A stretch of DNA of 64,000 nucleotides, from NCBI RefSeq assembly GCF_011516645.4, contig NZ_CP088285.1, forward strand, positions 8,202,501 to 8,266,500. Direction: 5' to 3'. This DNA comes from Bradyrhizobium septentrionale (GTDB taxonomy: Bacteria > Pseudomonadota > Alphaproteobacteria > Rhizobiales > Xanthobacteraceae). A program made the position numbers and the translations under genes. The notes beneath the pieces were generated by a model. The model made no database searches, was not told the origin of the DNA, and was given only the letters and a program-made list of their open reading frames with translations. Within the stretch, counting starts at the first letter, position 1; every line of letters begins with the position of its first letter. Below, piece after piece: positions 34,748 to 43,949 of the stretch.

Positions 34748-37084
34748 TCAGGCCGCCACCACCCGTGGGCCAGCAACGACCGTCTCCGACGGCGCGCAGG
34801 GCTTGCTCAGCATCGTCACTTCGGAGAAGCCGACGGCCTTGAGCTGAGCGACCATGGAACGGCGCGCATCCTGCGCCATTCCGGCGTCGGGCACGACGAC
34901 GGCCTGCGCCCTGGCGGTCAGCAGCTCGGCCGGCAGGTCGACGGCCGTGCCGGCGTCGAGCAGCACGTGGTCGTAGACCCGCAGCAGCGCGTCGATCGCA
35001 AGCCCCAGCCGCGGCGATTGCAGATGCGCACGATCGAAGCCCGGACGTCCGGCGCTGACGATCTGAACCCGCGACTGCCGGTCCTTGGTGATGATCTGCG
35101 CGAACGTCGCCTCGCCCTGCATCAGTTCGGCAAGGCCGGGTGCCGCGGGGTCGACGGTCGCCGCCGTCAGCACCGGCGAGGACGCGACCAGATCGACGAC
35201 CACGACCTTGGCCTGGCGCGCCATCAAACGGGCCAGCGTCAGCGCGGTCAGCGTGACGCTCTCGCCGGCGGCCGGACCGAGCACCGTGACCTTGTGGGCG
35301 GCCGGACCGGCCGCGACGAGGCGTTCGGCCAGTTCGTCGATCTCGTCGACGATCTCTGCGGGCGCAGGCTGCGGCGCGCTGAGGGCAGGTTCATACGCGA
35401 CTGAGGGCTCCGGCGGCAGTTCAGGCTCCTGCGGCAGCCGGGGTGCGAGCGGCGATTCGAACTCGGGTTCAGCCGGCAGCGTCAGTGCCGGCTCATCCTC
35501 AGTCGCGGTCTCCATGACCGGCTCGCGGCGCCTGATCACCGCCGCTGCCGGTGCGAAGGCGCGGCCAACCGCACCGGGCGCCGAGATGCGCAGCAGTTCA
35601 CCGGTGATGATGATGCCTGATGACAGCAACAGGCTCGCCAGCGTCGCGATCAGCACGATCGGCAGCTTCTTCGGATAGGCCGGCGTGTTCGAGACCGTGG
35701 CGCGCGAGATGATGCGGCCGTCGGTCGGCGCGGCCTCGATGTTCTCGCGTGAGGTCGCCTCGCGATATTTGGCGAGATAGGCTTCCAGCAGGTCACGCTG
35801 CGCCTTGGCTTCACGCTCCAGCCCGCGCAGCTGCACGTCCTGGCTGTTGCTCGACGACGCCTGCCTCTTCGACTGGTCCAGGCCCGCCTGCTGCGCCTGG
35901 ACGCGGGCATCGGCGACGCGAGCGTCGTTGTCCAGCGAGCGCGATATCTTGCCGGCCTCCTCGCGCAATTGCCGGTCGAGGTCGGCGATCTGCGCCTTCA
36001 ATTCCTTGATCCGCGGATGGTTGTCGAGCAGCGTCGAGGACTGCTCGGCGAGCTGCGCGCGTAGCGTGCCGCGCTGCTCGGCCAGCCGGCGGATCAGCTC
36101 GGAATTGAGCACTTCCGAAGCCTCGATCGGCTTGCCGCCCTGCAGCATCTCACGAATCAGCCGCGCCTTGGTCTCGGCATCCGCCTTCAGCGCCCGGGCA
36201 TTGTTGAGCTGCGTGTTCAATTCGCCCATCTGCTGGTTCGACAGCGGGATGTTGTTGGTGCCGACGAACAGGCTCGACTTGGAGCGGAATTCCTCGACCC
36301 GCGAATCCGCTTCCGCTACCTTCGTGCGCAGCTTGTCGATCTCGCCAAGCAACCAGGTGCTGGCGGACTTGGCCTGGTCCTGCCGAGCCGCCTGCTGCAG
36401 CACGAGATAGCCGTCCGCGATCGAGTTGGCGACACGCGCCGCAAGCTCGGGATCCTCCGACTGGAATTCGATCACCATGACGCGCGACTTGTCGACCGCA
36501 AAGGCCTGGAAGCGCTCGTAATAGGAATCGAGCACCCGCTCTTCCGGCGTCAGGCTGAACGGGTCACGGCCGATGCCGAACAGCGCCAGCAGCGACTTCA
36601 GCGGGGAAAAGCCCCGCAGCACCGGATCGAATTCCGGACGCTCGGCGAGCTTGTTCTTCTTGATGATGTCGCGCGCGAGATCGCGCGACAGCAGCAGCTG
36701 CACCTGGCTCGTCACGGCCTCGGCGTCGAGCGAGGTGCGTTCCAGGTCGCGCTCGCCGTTCGGGCGCAGGAAGGCGTTCTCGCGATTATCGATCAGGATT
36801 CGCGCTTCCGACTTGTAGCGCGGCGTCACGACATTGACGGCGGCCAGCGACAACGCGAACACCAGCACGGTCGGCACGATGATCCAGCCGCGCTTGCGCG
36901 CCAGCGCGCGGCCGAGCACGTGAAGATCGAGATCGGCCGCCTCGGACGCAGCCGCCGGCTTGTCGGGAGCAGGTTTAGGCGGGGCCGGCTTGACGCCGAC
37001 CTCGTCGGCAACGGGCGCAGACTTCGGCAACGCCCGTTGCACGACGGCCTTTTCCTTGCCTCTACGCCAGAATGCAAAACGCAT
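34748..37084 (-). CDS. Wzc/GumC-like exopolysaccharide transport protein with degenerate ATPase domain
   Basis: A 778-aa polysaccharide co-polymerase. A Wzz-type domain starts at the first membrane segment (about residues 62-85, GWIIVPTVLVFALSLAAVNV). A long coiled-coil periplasmic part and a GNVR-like region follow, then the second membrane segment (about 472-495). A Pro/Glu-rich linker leads to a BY-kinase-like domain. In that domain the Walker A position reads GPAAGESVTLTAL, lacking the Lys, and no Tyr cluster is at the C terminus. It likely controls chain length without kinase activity. Start MRFAFWRRG follows GGGAG. Divergent from the Wza-like gene. Confidence 0.9.
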   Translation of the reverse strand: MRFAFWRRGKEKAVVQRALPKSAPVADEVGVKPAPPKPAPDKPAAASEAADLDLHVLGRALARKRGWIIVPTVLVFALSLAAVNVVTPRYKSEARILIDNRENAFLRPNGERDLERTSLDAEAVTSQVQLLLSRDLARDIIKKNKLAERPEFDPVLRGFSPLKSLLALFGIGRDPFSLTPEERVLDSYYERFQAFAVDKSRVMVIEFQSEDPELAARVANSIADGYLVLQQAARQDQAKSASTWLLGEIDKLRTKVAEADSRVEEFRSKSSLFVGTNNIPLSNQQMGELNTQLNNARALKADAETKARLIREMLQGGKPIEASEVLNSELIRRLAEQRGTLRAQLAEQSSTLLDNHPRIKELKAQIADLDRQLREEAGKISRSLDNDARVADARVQAQQAGLDQSKRQASSSNSQDVQLRGLEREAKAQRDLLEAYLAKYREATSRENIEAAPTDGRIISRATVSNTPAYPKKLPIVLIATLASLLLSSGIIITGELLRISAPGAVGRAFAPAAAVIRRREPVMETATEDEPALTLPAEPEFESPLAPRLPQEPELPPEPSVAYEPALSAPQPAPAEIVDEIDELAERLVAAGPAAHKVTVLGPAAGESVTLTALTLARLMARQAKVVVVDLVASSPVLTAATVDPAAPGLAELMQGEATFAQIITKDRQSRVQIVSAGRPGFDRAHLQSPRLGLAIDALLRVYDHVLLDAGTAVDLPAELLTARAQAVVVPDAGMAQDARRSMVAQLKAVGFSEVTMLSKPCAPSETVVAGPRVVAA

Positions 37085-37261
37085 AACGAACTCCCGCGGA
37101 CGCCGCGATTCCACCTCAATGGCCGCGATTACAGTCCATTAAGGTTGCTGCTGGGTTAATCGGCGCGGTTGATGGACATGGCGGCCACCACCCCCGCCGT
37201 CATTCTTTGTTAACCATGCGTGCCGTTAATCGGGGGCCGGTATTTTCTCGGGATTCCTGAC

Positions 37262-37888
37262 ATGCGCGATTTGCGCGCTCCCCTTGTTTGTCTGATTGCT
37301 GCGCTCGCGCTGTCGGGCTGCATGGGCCGGACGTCGCCGATCGCCCGCGACCCCGGCCTCGATTCGATGGCCTATGCCCAGCCGCCCCTCGCAACTCCCG
37401 TGGCCTATGCCGAGCCCGTGCCGCAGCACGGCGGCTATAATCTCGGCCCCGGCGACAAGCTCCGCGTCGTGGTCTATGGCCAGGAAGGCCTGACCAACTC
37501 CTATGCGATCGGCGCGGCCGGCGCGATCACCATGCCGCTGATCGGTTCGGTGCCGGCGCGCGGCCGGACGCCTGCGGGGCTTGCCGCCGAGATCACCGCG
37601 CGGCTGCGCAACGGCTTCATCCGCGAGCCTTCGGTGGCGGTCGAGATCGAGTCCTATCGGCCGTTCTTCATCCTCGGTGAAGTCGCAGCCCCCGGCCAAT
37701 ATCCCTATGTGCCCAACATGACGGTGGAGAGCGCGGTCGCAATCGCCGGCGGCTTCTCGCCGCGCGCCAGGCGCGACCAGGTCACCCTCACCCACACCGA
37801 TGCATCGGGCGCGGGCCGCTTCGTCGTGCCGCTGGGCACGCCGCTCGGCCCCGGCGACACCGTGTTCGTCGGCGAGCGCTGGTTCTGA
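37262..37888 (+). CDS. Wza/GumB-like polysaccharide export lipoprotein
   Basis: A 208-aa outer-membrane lipoprotein. The lipobox LSGC places the lipidated Cys at residue 20. The poly_export domain (YNLGPGDKLRVVVYGQEGLT) and an SLBB-like domain (FFILGEVAAPGQYPYVPNMT) follow. The short length fits GumB/ExoF types rather than E. coli Wza. It forms the outer-membrane exit for the exopolysaccharide with the Wzc-like partner, from which it is divergent (177 bp between starts). GTTAATCGG occurs twice in that gap and might be a shared control motif. Confidence 0.92.
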   Translation: MRDLRAPLVCLIAALALSGCMGRTSPIARDPGLDSMAYAQPPLATPVAYAEPVPQHGGYNLGPGDKLRVVVYGQEGLTNSYAIGAAGAITMPLIGSVPARGRTPAGLAAEITARLRNGFIREPSVAVEIESYRPFFILGEVAAPGQYPYVPNMTVESAVAIAGGFSPRARRDQVTLTHTDASGAGRFVVPLGTPLGPGDTVFVGERWF

Positions 37889-37891
37889 TCG

Positions 37892-39025
37892 ATGGCACAG
37901 AATCAGGAACAGCCGCTGCGCATCCTGCATGTCGTCCGCGCCCCGGTCGGCGGCATCATTCGTCATATCCTCGATGTCGCCAACGGCCAGATCGAACGCG
38001 GCCATCATGTCGGCATCGTCGCCGACAGCCTGACCGGCGGCACGCGTGCCGCCGCGGTGCTGGCCGAGATCGAGCCGCACCTCAAGCTCGGCGTCCACCG
38101 GGTGGCGATACGCCGCGAGCCGCGCTTCGCCGACTTCATGGTCTGGGCACACATCGCCGGCCTGATCCGCAAGCTGAAACCCGATGTCGTGCACGGCCAT
38201 GGCGCCAAGGCCGGCGCCTATGTCCGGCTGCGGCGGCGGTCGGACAAGGTGATCCGGGTCTACACGCCGCATGGCGGCTCACTGCACTACCCGCTCGACA
38301 CCTGGAAAGGCCGCTTCTACAGCCAGCTCGAGCGCACGCTGATGAACAGCACCGACCTGTTCCTGTTCGAGAGCGCGTTCGCCCGCGACACCTATCAGCG
38401 GACCGTGGGCAAGCCTGCGGGCCTCGTGCGCTGCGTCTTCAACGGCGTCACATCGGAGGAATTCGAGCCGGTGCCCAAGGCCGACGATGCCTCCGACGTG
38501 GCCTATGTCGGCGAATTCCGGCGCATCAAGGGCGCCGATCTCCTGATCGACGCGGTGGCGAAATTGCGCGCCGACGGCAAGCCGGTGACGCTGACGCTCG
38601 GCGGCGACGGCGAGGAGTTCGAGCGGCTCAAGGAGCAGGTGAAGCGGCTGTCACTCGGTGATGCCGTCCGCTTCATCGGTCACGTCAAGGCGCGCTTCGG
38701 CTTCTCCAAGGGCAGCCTGCTGGTGGTTCCCTCACGCGGCGATTCGATGCCCTATGTCGTGATCGAGGCGGGCGCGGCCGGCGTTCCGATGATCGCCGCC
38801 GATGTCGGCGGCATCCCGGAGATCTTCGACACCCACGCCGACGCCCTGTTCGCGCCCAGCAATGCCGCCGCGATGGCCGACGCCATCAAGGCCGCGCTCG
38901 ACAATCCCACAGCGACCGCGGCGCGCGCGCAAAAACTGCGCGAGCGGATTTCCGAACATTTCTCGCAGAGCGCGATGGTCGAGGGCGTGCTGGCCGGCTA
39001 CCGCGACGCATTTGCCAAACGTTAA
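37892..39025 (+). CDS. Glycosyltransferase family 4 (GT-B)
   Basis: A 377-aa cytoplasmic glycosyltransferase. The N-terminal ILHVVRAPVGGIIRHILDVA and HGHGAKAGAYVRLRRR, and the C-terminal LTLGGDGEEFERLKEQVKRL and VPSRGDSMPYVVIEAGAAGV with the conserved E-x7-E-like region, define a GT4 enzyme. It probably adds a sugar to the lipid-linked exopolysaccharide unit. It starts 3 bp after the Wza-like gene, so the two are co-transcribed. Confidence 0.93.
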   Translation: MAQNQEQPLRILHVVRAPVGGIIRHILDVANGQIERGHHVGIVADSLTGGTRAAAVLAEIEPHLKLGVHRVAIRREPRFADFMVWAHIAGLIRKLKPDVVHGHGAKAGAYVRLRRRSDKVIRVYTPHGGSLHYPLDTWKGRFYSQLERTLMNSTDLFLFESAFARDTYQRTVGKPAGLVRCVFNGVTSEEFEPVPKADDASDVAYVGEFRRIKGADLLIDAVAKLRADGKPVTLTLGGDGEEFERLKEQVKRLSLGDAVRFIGHVKARFGFSKGSLLVVPSRGDSMPYVVIEAGAAGVPMIAADVGGIPEIFDTHADALFAPSNAAAMADAIKAALDNPTATAARAQKLRERISEHFSQSAMVEGVLAGYRDAFAKR

Positions 39026-39140
39026 CCACTTCTTGCACACGTAACCGTTTCTTCCGATTTGTCCCCTTAAGTCACGTCCGGGGGAATTTCGCTGCAGCGC
39101 GCGGATGCCCATCTGCATGCGCAGGAATGGACGTGGACTC

Positions 39141-40682
39141 GTGGAACCGTTTAACGCACGCTCGATGCTGGATGCCGCTGCGTCTGCAACGGCTACCAAG
39201 CCGCAGGTCGAACGCCGCCGGCGCCTGTCGCCGGCCGCACTCGCCGTTACCAATCAGAAAGTTCGCGGCGCCTATTCGCCGGTGGTGATCGCGGGCGTGG
39301 TCCGCGTCGCCGATTTCGTGCTGCTCAGCCTGGTCGGCGTCGGGCTCTATTTCGCCTATGTCCGCCCGCTCGCCGGCGGCATCCATTGGGGATACATCGC
39401 CTCGATCCTCGGCATGTCGGCCGCGGCCGTGGTCTGCTTCCAGGCCGCCGACATCTACCAGGTGCAGGTCTTCCGCGGCCAGCTGCGCCAGATGACGCGG
39501 ATGATCTCGTCATGGACCTTCGTGTTCCTGCTGTTCATCGGCGTCTCATTCCTGGCCAAGCTCGGCGGCGAGGTATCGCGCGTCTGGCTGTCGTCGTTCT
39601 TCTGCGTCGGCCTCGTGATGCTGATCGCCGAGCGGGTGCTGCTGCGATCGATGGTGCGCGCCTGGGCGCATGACGGGCGGCTCGACCGCCGCACCATCAT
39701 TGTCGGCGCCGATCAGAACGGCGAGCACCTGATCGAGGCGCTGAACGCCGACGATGATTCCGACATCCACGTGCTCGGCGTGTTCGACGACCGCAACGAC
39801 TCCCGCGCCATGGATACCTGCGCGGGCTCACCGAAACTCGGCAAGGTCGACGACATCGTCGAGTTCGCCCGCCGCACCCGCGTCGACCTCGTGCTGTTCG
39901 CGCTGCCGATCTCGGCGGAGACCCGCATCCTGGAAATGCTGAAGAAGCTCTGGGTGCTGCCGGTCGACATCCGCCTGTCGGCCCATACCAACAAGCTGCG
40001 CTTCCGCCCCCGCTCTTACTCCTATGTCGGCAACGTGCCGACGCTCGACGTGTTCGAGGCGCCGATCACCGACTGGGATCTGGTGCTGAAATGGCTGTTC
40101 GACCGCGTGGTCGGCGGCCTCGCTTTGCTCGCCGCGCTGCCGGTGCTGGGACTGGTGGCGCTCGCGGTGAAGCTCGACAGCCCCGGCCCGGTGCTGTTCC
40201 GCCAGAAGCGCTTCGGCTTCAACAATGAGCGGATCGACGTCTACAAATTCCGTTCGCTCTACCACCACCAGGCCGATCCGACCGCCTCCAAGGTCGTGAC
40301 CAAGAACGATCCGCGCGTCACCCGGGTCGGCCGCTTCATCCGCAAGAGCTCGCTCGACGAATTGCCGCAGCTGTTCAACGTGGTACTGAAGGGCAACCTC
40401 TCCCTGGTCGGTCCGCGCCCGCACGCCGTGCAGAGCAAGCTGCAGAACCAGCTGTTCGACGAGGCCGTCGACGGCTATTTCGCCCGTCACCGCGTCAAGC
40501 CCGGCATCACCGGCTGGGCGCAGATCAACGGCTGGCGCGGCGAGGTCGACACCGACGAGAAGATCCAGAAGCGCGTCGAATACGACCTCTATTATATCGA
40601 GAACTGGTCGGTGCTGTTCGACCTCTACATTCTGCTCAAGACGCCGCTCTCGTTGCTGACCAAGAACGAGAACGCGTACTGA
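39141..40682 (+). CDS. Undecaprenyl-phosphate hexose-1-phosphotransferase (WcaJ/ExoY-type)
   Basis: A protein of about 513 aa that starts exopolysaccharide synthesis by moving a sugar phosphate to undecaprenyl phosphate. Four N-terminal membrane segments (about residues 45-165) and a Rossmann-like CoA-binding-type middle domain are followed by another membrane segment and the catalytic domain. In the catalytic domain lie [51 protein letters not shown] and [19 protein letters not shown] was chosen; an ATG eight codons downstream is possible. Confidence 0.94.
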   Translation: MEPFNARSMLDAAASATATKPQVERRRRLSPAALAVTNQKVRGAYSPVVIAGVVRVADFVLLSLVGVGLYFAYVRPLAGGIHWGYIASILGMSAAAVVCFQAADIYQVQVFRGQLRQMTRMISSWTFVFLLFIGVSFLAKLGGEVSRVWLSSFFCVGLVMLIAERVLLRSMVRAWAHDGRLDRRTIIVGADQNGEHLIEALNADDDSDIHVLGVFDDRNDSRAMDTCAGSPKLGKVDDIVEFARRTRVDLVLFALPISAETRILEMLKKLWVLPVDIRLSAHTNKLRFRPRSYSYVGNVPTLDVFEAPITDWDLVLKWLFDRVVGGLALLAALPVLGLVALAVKLDSPGPVLFRQKRFGFNNERIDVYKFRSLYHHQADPTASKVVTKNDPRVTRVGRFIRKSSLDELPQLFNVVLKGNLSLVGPRPHAVQSKLQNQLFDEAVDGYFARHRVKPGITGWAQINGWRGEVDTDEKIQKRVEYDLYYIENWSVLFDLYILLKTPLSLLTKNENAY

Positions 40683-40760
40683 GATCGATTGCCTGTCGCT
40701 GATACTCCTTCGCCGAGGCGAGCGTCAGCTTGTGTATCTGTTGCGTTGCGTGAGTATCCG

Positions 40761-42029
40761 ATGGCCTATGCGGCGACAGCCGGGACGTCCCATTCGCTGA
40801 CATCCGCGCCAGCGGGCGTGCTGGCGCTGCAGCGGGCGCTGATGTGGCTGGCCGGCGCGTCCGGCGCCATCGTGTTCATCGAGCCGAGCCCGTATGAACT
40901 CGTCACGCTGACCGCCTGCGTGGTGTTCTTCGCCACGGGCCTGCGCATGCGGCTCGTGTTCATGCCGCTGTTGTTCACACTGATCGTGCTCAATGTCGGC
41001 TACAGCATCGGCGCGGTGCCGTTCCTCGACAAGCCGGAGGTGGTGAACTGGGTCCTCACCTCCTGGTACATGGCCGTCACCGTCATCTTCTTCGCGATGG
41101 TGATGTCGGAGGACACCGAAGCCCGCCTCGACATGTTGCGCCGGGGACTGATCGTCGGCGCGATGATCGCCTCGCTCGCCGGCATCGCCGGCTATTTCCG
41201 TCTGGTGCCCGGCGGCTACGATCTGCTGACGCTGTATGACCGCGCCCGCGGCACCTTCAAGGATCCGAACGTGCTCGGCGCGTTCCTGATCCTGCCGGCG
41301 CTGTTCACGCTGCAGAGCGTCGTCTCCGACCGCTTCGGCAAGGCGTTCCGCAACGCCATCGCCTTCGGCATCATCTCGCTGGCGATCCTGCTGTCGTTCT
41401 CCCGCGCCGCCTGGGGCGGCCTCGTCATCACCGCGGCCTTCATGCTGGCGATGATGGTGTTCACCAGCCGCACGCAGGCGCAGCGCTCGCGCATCATCGT
41501 GATGACCCTGATCGCCGCGGTCCTGGCGGTGGCGCTGATTGCGGTGCTGCTCTCGATCGGCTCGGTCGCCGACATGTTCAAGCAGCGCGCGAGCTTCGAC
41601 CAGAGCTATGACGAAGGCCGCTTCGGCCGGTTCGGCCGTCACATCCTCGGCGCCCAGATGGCGCTCGAGCTGCCGTTCGGCATCGGGCCGTTGCAATTCC
41701 ACACCTACTTCCCCGAGGACACCCACAATTCCTATCTCAACGCCTTCATGTCGGGCGGCTGGATCTCGGGCATCTGCTATCCGGCGCTGGTGTTCGTCAG
41801 CGCGTTCATCGGCTTCCGTTACGTGTACGCGCGGGTGCCGTGGCAGCGCGGCTATCTCGCGGTCTTCGCGGGGTTTCTCGGCTTCGTCGGCGAGAGCTTC
41901 ATCATCGATACCGACCACTGGCGGCACTTCTGGATGATGCTGGGCACGATGTGGGGCATGTACGCGGCGGCCGAGCGCTATCGCGCGACAGCGGCGCAGG
42001 TCACCGGCGAGATTTCGGCGACATCTTGA
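40761..42029 (+). CDS. O-antigen ligase family membrane protein (exopolysaccharide polymerase/ligase)
   Basis: A 422-aa membrane protein with ten or more predicted segments and the Wzy_C-type motif region GPLQFHTYFPEDTHNSYLNA in the large periplasmic loop, followed by membrane segments. Such proteins polymerise or ligate polysaccharide repeat units in the periplasm. It lies 78 bp after the phosphotransferase gene. ATG at MAYAATAGTSHS was preferred to a TTG 24 codons earlier. Its 3' end overlaps the convergent MarR gene by 29 bp. Confidence 0.87.
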   Translation: MAYAATAGTSHSLTSAPAGVLALQRALMWLAGASGAIVFIEPSPYELVTLTACVVFFATGLRMRLVFMPLLFTLIVLNVGYSIGAVPFLDKPEVVNWVLTSWYMAVTVIFFAMVMSEDTEARLDMLRRGLIVGAMIASLAGIAGYFRLVPGGYDLLTLYDRARGTFKDPNVLGAFLILPALFTLQSVVSDRFGKAFRNAIAFGIISLAILLSFSRAAWGGLVITAAFMLAMMVFTSRTQAQRSRIIVMTLIAAVLAVALIAVLLSIGSVADMFKQRASFDQSYDEGRFGRFGRHILGAQMALELPFGIGPLQFHTYFPEDTHNSYLNAFMSGGWISGICYPALVFVSAFIGFRYVYARVPWQRGYLAVFAGFLGFVGESFIIDTDHWRHFWMMLGTMWGMYAAAERYRATAAQVTGEISATS

Positions 42030-42525
42030 GATTGGCGCGCTGCTCCGGCGGCGTATCGATCACGACTTTCAGTGCGCCGGTTGCCCCCAATACGCCCTTG
42101 TAACCATCATTGGTGAAGCGCAGCAGCAGGCGCAATTCGTCCTCGCTATAGCCGCTGAAGACCTTCTGCATCGCCTGCTGCAGCGGCACGTAATACTGAC
42201 CGATCTTCTCGACCGCCTCCGGCACGACCGAGATGAACACCTTGCGACGATCGCTCTCGTCACGCTCCCGGCGCACGTAGCCGGCCTTCTCCAGCCGGTC
42301 GACCACGCCGGTGATCGCTCCCGTGGTCAGCCCGGTGACCTCGGCAAGGCGACCCGCCGTCACGCGTCCTTCCAGGAGGACGATGTCGATGCATTCGAGG
42401 TCGGAACCGGAAATTCCCGCCACGTTGGCAACGGTTTGACCGTACAGCACGCCCTGCGCCGACGACCGTCGCAATGCTTCTTCCAGCTCCTGCAGCAAGG
42501 CGCCGCGCGATTTCGCGCTTGACAA
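42001..42525 (-). CDS. MarR family transcriptional regulator
   Basis: A 174-aa winged-helix regulator: DLECIDIVLLEGRVTAGRLA then EVTGLTTGAITGVVDRLEKA (recognition helix) and YVRRERDESDRRKVFISVVP (wing). Start TTG is preceded by GAGGTG. It is divergent from the FAD monooxygenase gene; the 96-bp gap contains a regular array of three palindromes that would be its binding sites. MarR proteins usually respond to phenolic or lipophilic ligands, which fits an aromatic-ring hydroxylase target. Confidence 0.93.
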   Translation of the reverse strand: MSSAKSRGALLQELEEALRRSSAQGVLYGQTVANVAGISGSDLECIDIVLLEGRVTAGRLAEVTGLTTGAITGVVDRLEKAGYVRRERDESDRRKVFISVVPEAVEKIGQYYVPLQQAMQKVFSGYSEDELRLLLRFTNDGYKGVLGATGALKVVIDTPPEQRANLKMSPKSRR

Positions 42526-42540
42526 GCTTCACCTCATACC

Positions 42541-42583
42541 TTAGTCGATAAATATCTTAGTAGCTAAGATTATTAGCTGCTAA
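42541..42583. promoter_or_regulatory. Array of three TTAG-N3-CTAA palindromes (candidate MarR operators)
   Basis: TTAG-TCG-ATAA (42541), TTAG-TAG-CTAA (42557) and TTAG-CTG-CTAA (42573) are spaced exactly 16 bp apart. The middle one extends to ATCTTAG-TAG-CTAAGAT, a 7-bp perfect inverted repeat. They lie between the divergent MarR and monooxygenase genes. Confidence 0.75.
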
Positions 42584-42621
42584 CTCTTCCTAGCCGACAT
42601 GGATGCATGGAGCAAGACACG

Positions 42622-43820
42622 ATGACCCGACGTCCCCGCAAGGCACTCATCATCGGCGCCGGCATCGCAGGTCCGGTGACCGCGATGTTTTTGACCCGCG
42701 CCGGTATCGAGGCCGAGCTCTATGAAGCCTGGCCCTATTCGACCGGGTCGGCGGCGGACTGCAGATTGCGCCCAACGGCATGCACGTGCTGGCGGAGCTC
42801 GGCGTCGCCGACGAATTGATCCGCAGCGGCTCGATCGCCGAATCCTTCGACTTCTATTCGCAGGGCGGCAAGAAGCTCGGCTCCCTCAACCAGAACATGC
42901 AGCAGCGCTTCGGCCAGCCCGCGGTGAACATGTGCCGCGCGACCCTGAACGAGACCCTGATCGACAAGGCGTGGGCCTCCAACGTCTCGGTGTTCTTCGA
43001 GAAGCGGCTGGTCAAGATCGAGGATCGCGGCGACCAGCCCGTAACAGCCTATTTCGCCGACGGCACCACTGCCGAGGGCGATTTCGTGATCGGCGCCGAC
43101 GGCGTGCATTCGGCGGTGCGGCGTCACGTGATCCCCGACGGGCCGACGCCGTTCGACACCGGGCTGATCGGCTTCGGCGGCTTCGTGCCGCGCGCCATGA
43201 TCGAGCGCCTGCCGATCGGCCAGAAGGTGGCGAGCACGTTCGGGCAAAGCGGCTTCTTCGGCTACGGGCTGTGCAGCCCCGATCCGGACACCGGCGCGAT
43301 GTGGTGGAGCACGCAGCCGTCGCACGGCATGACCGCAGCGGCCTACCGGCTGCAGAGCCAGGATGCGATCAGGCAGCATCTGCGCGATTTCCACGCCGGC
43401 TGGCATGCGCCGATCCCCGAGATCATCGAGGCCGCGGAGAATATCGTGGTGACCGACACGCTCGACGTCGCAACGCTGCCGACCTGGTCGCGCAAGCGCA
43501 CGCTCTTGATCGGCGACGCCGCGCATGCCACCAGCCCGCATGCCGGCCAGGGCGCGTCGCTCGCGCTGGAAGATGCGTTGCGGCTTGCAGTGCTGATGCG
43601 CGACGGCCAGGAGCTCGGCCTGACCTTCCAGGCCTTCGAGCACGAGCGGCGCCCGCGCGCCGAGAAAATCGTCGCAATCGCCCGCCGCAACGGCAACAGC
43701 AAGCGTGAATTCAGCCCGACCGGCGCCTGGCTGCGCGATCACATGCTGAAGCTAATCCTGCCGGTGTCTTCCAAGGGCATGGATTTCATGTACGCCTATA
43801 ATCCGCGCGCGGCGGCGTAG
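42622..43820 (+). pseudogene. FAD-dependent monooxygenase with a single-base frameshift
   Basis: The first part encodes RKALIIGAGIAGPVTAMFLT, a GxGxxG FAD motif, and YEAWPYSTG; then the frame changes and continues as GGLQIAPNGMHVLAELGV (read in the next frame). The rest is a full flavin hydroxylase with DFVIGADGVHSAVRRH and LLIGDAAHATSPHAGQGASL. Loss of one G in the GGG run at 42745-42747 explains the shift. Without it the protein would be about 400 aa. It may be a true inactivation or a base-call error. The MarR gene is divergent. Confidence 0.85.
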
Positions 43821-43830
43821 CATTTCGCTG

Positions 43831-43930
43831 TCATGCCCCGCGAAAGCGGGGCATCCAGTACGCCGCGGCTTCTCCGCAAAACACAAGCGTCTCTGGAATA
43901 CTGGATCGCCCGGACTAGCCGGGCGATGAC
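43831..43930. repeat. Composite palindromic repeat, copy G2
   Basis: Hairpins GCCCCGCGAAAGCGGGGC (left) and CGCCCGGACTAGCCGGGCG (right) enclose a 54-bp centre that matches copy G1 at 13664-13762. The order of the two hairpin types around the centre is reversed relative to G1. Confidence 0.85.
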
Positions 43931-43949
43931 ACCGAAGAGGGTGCGCGAA

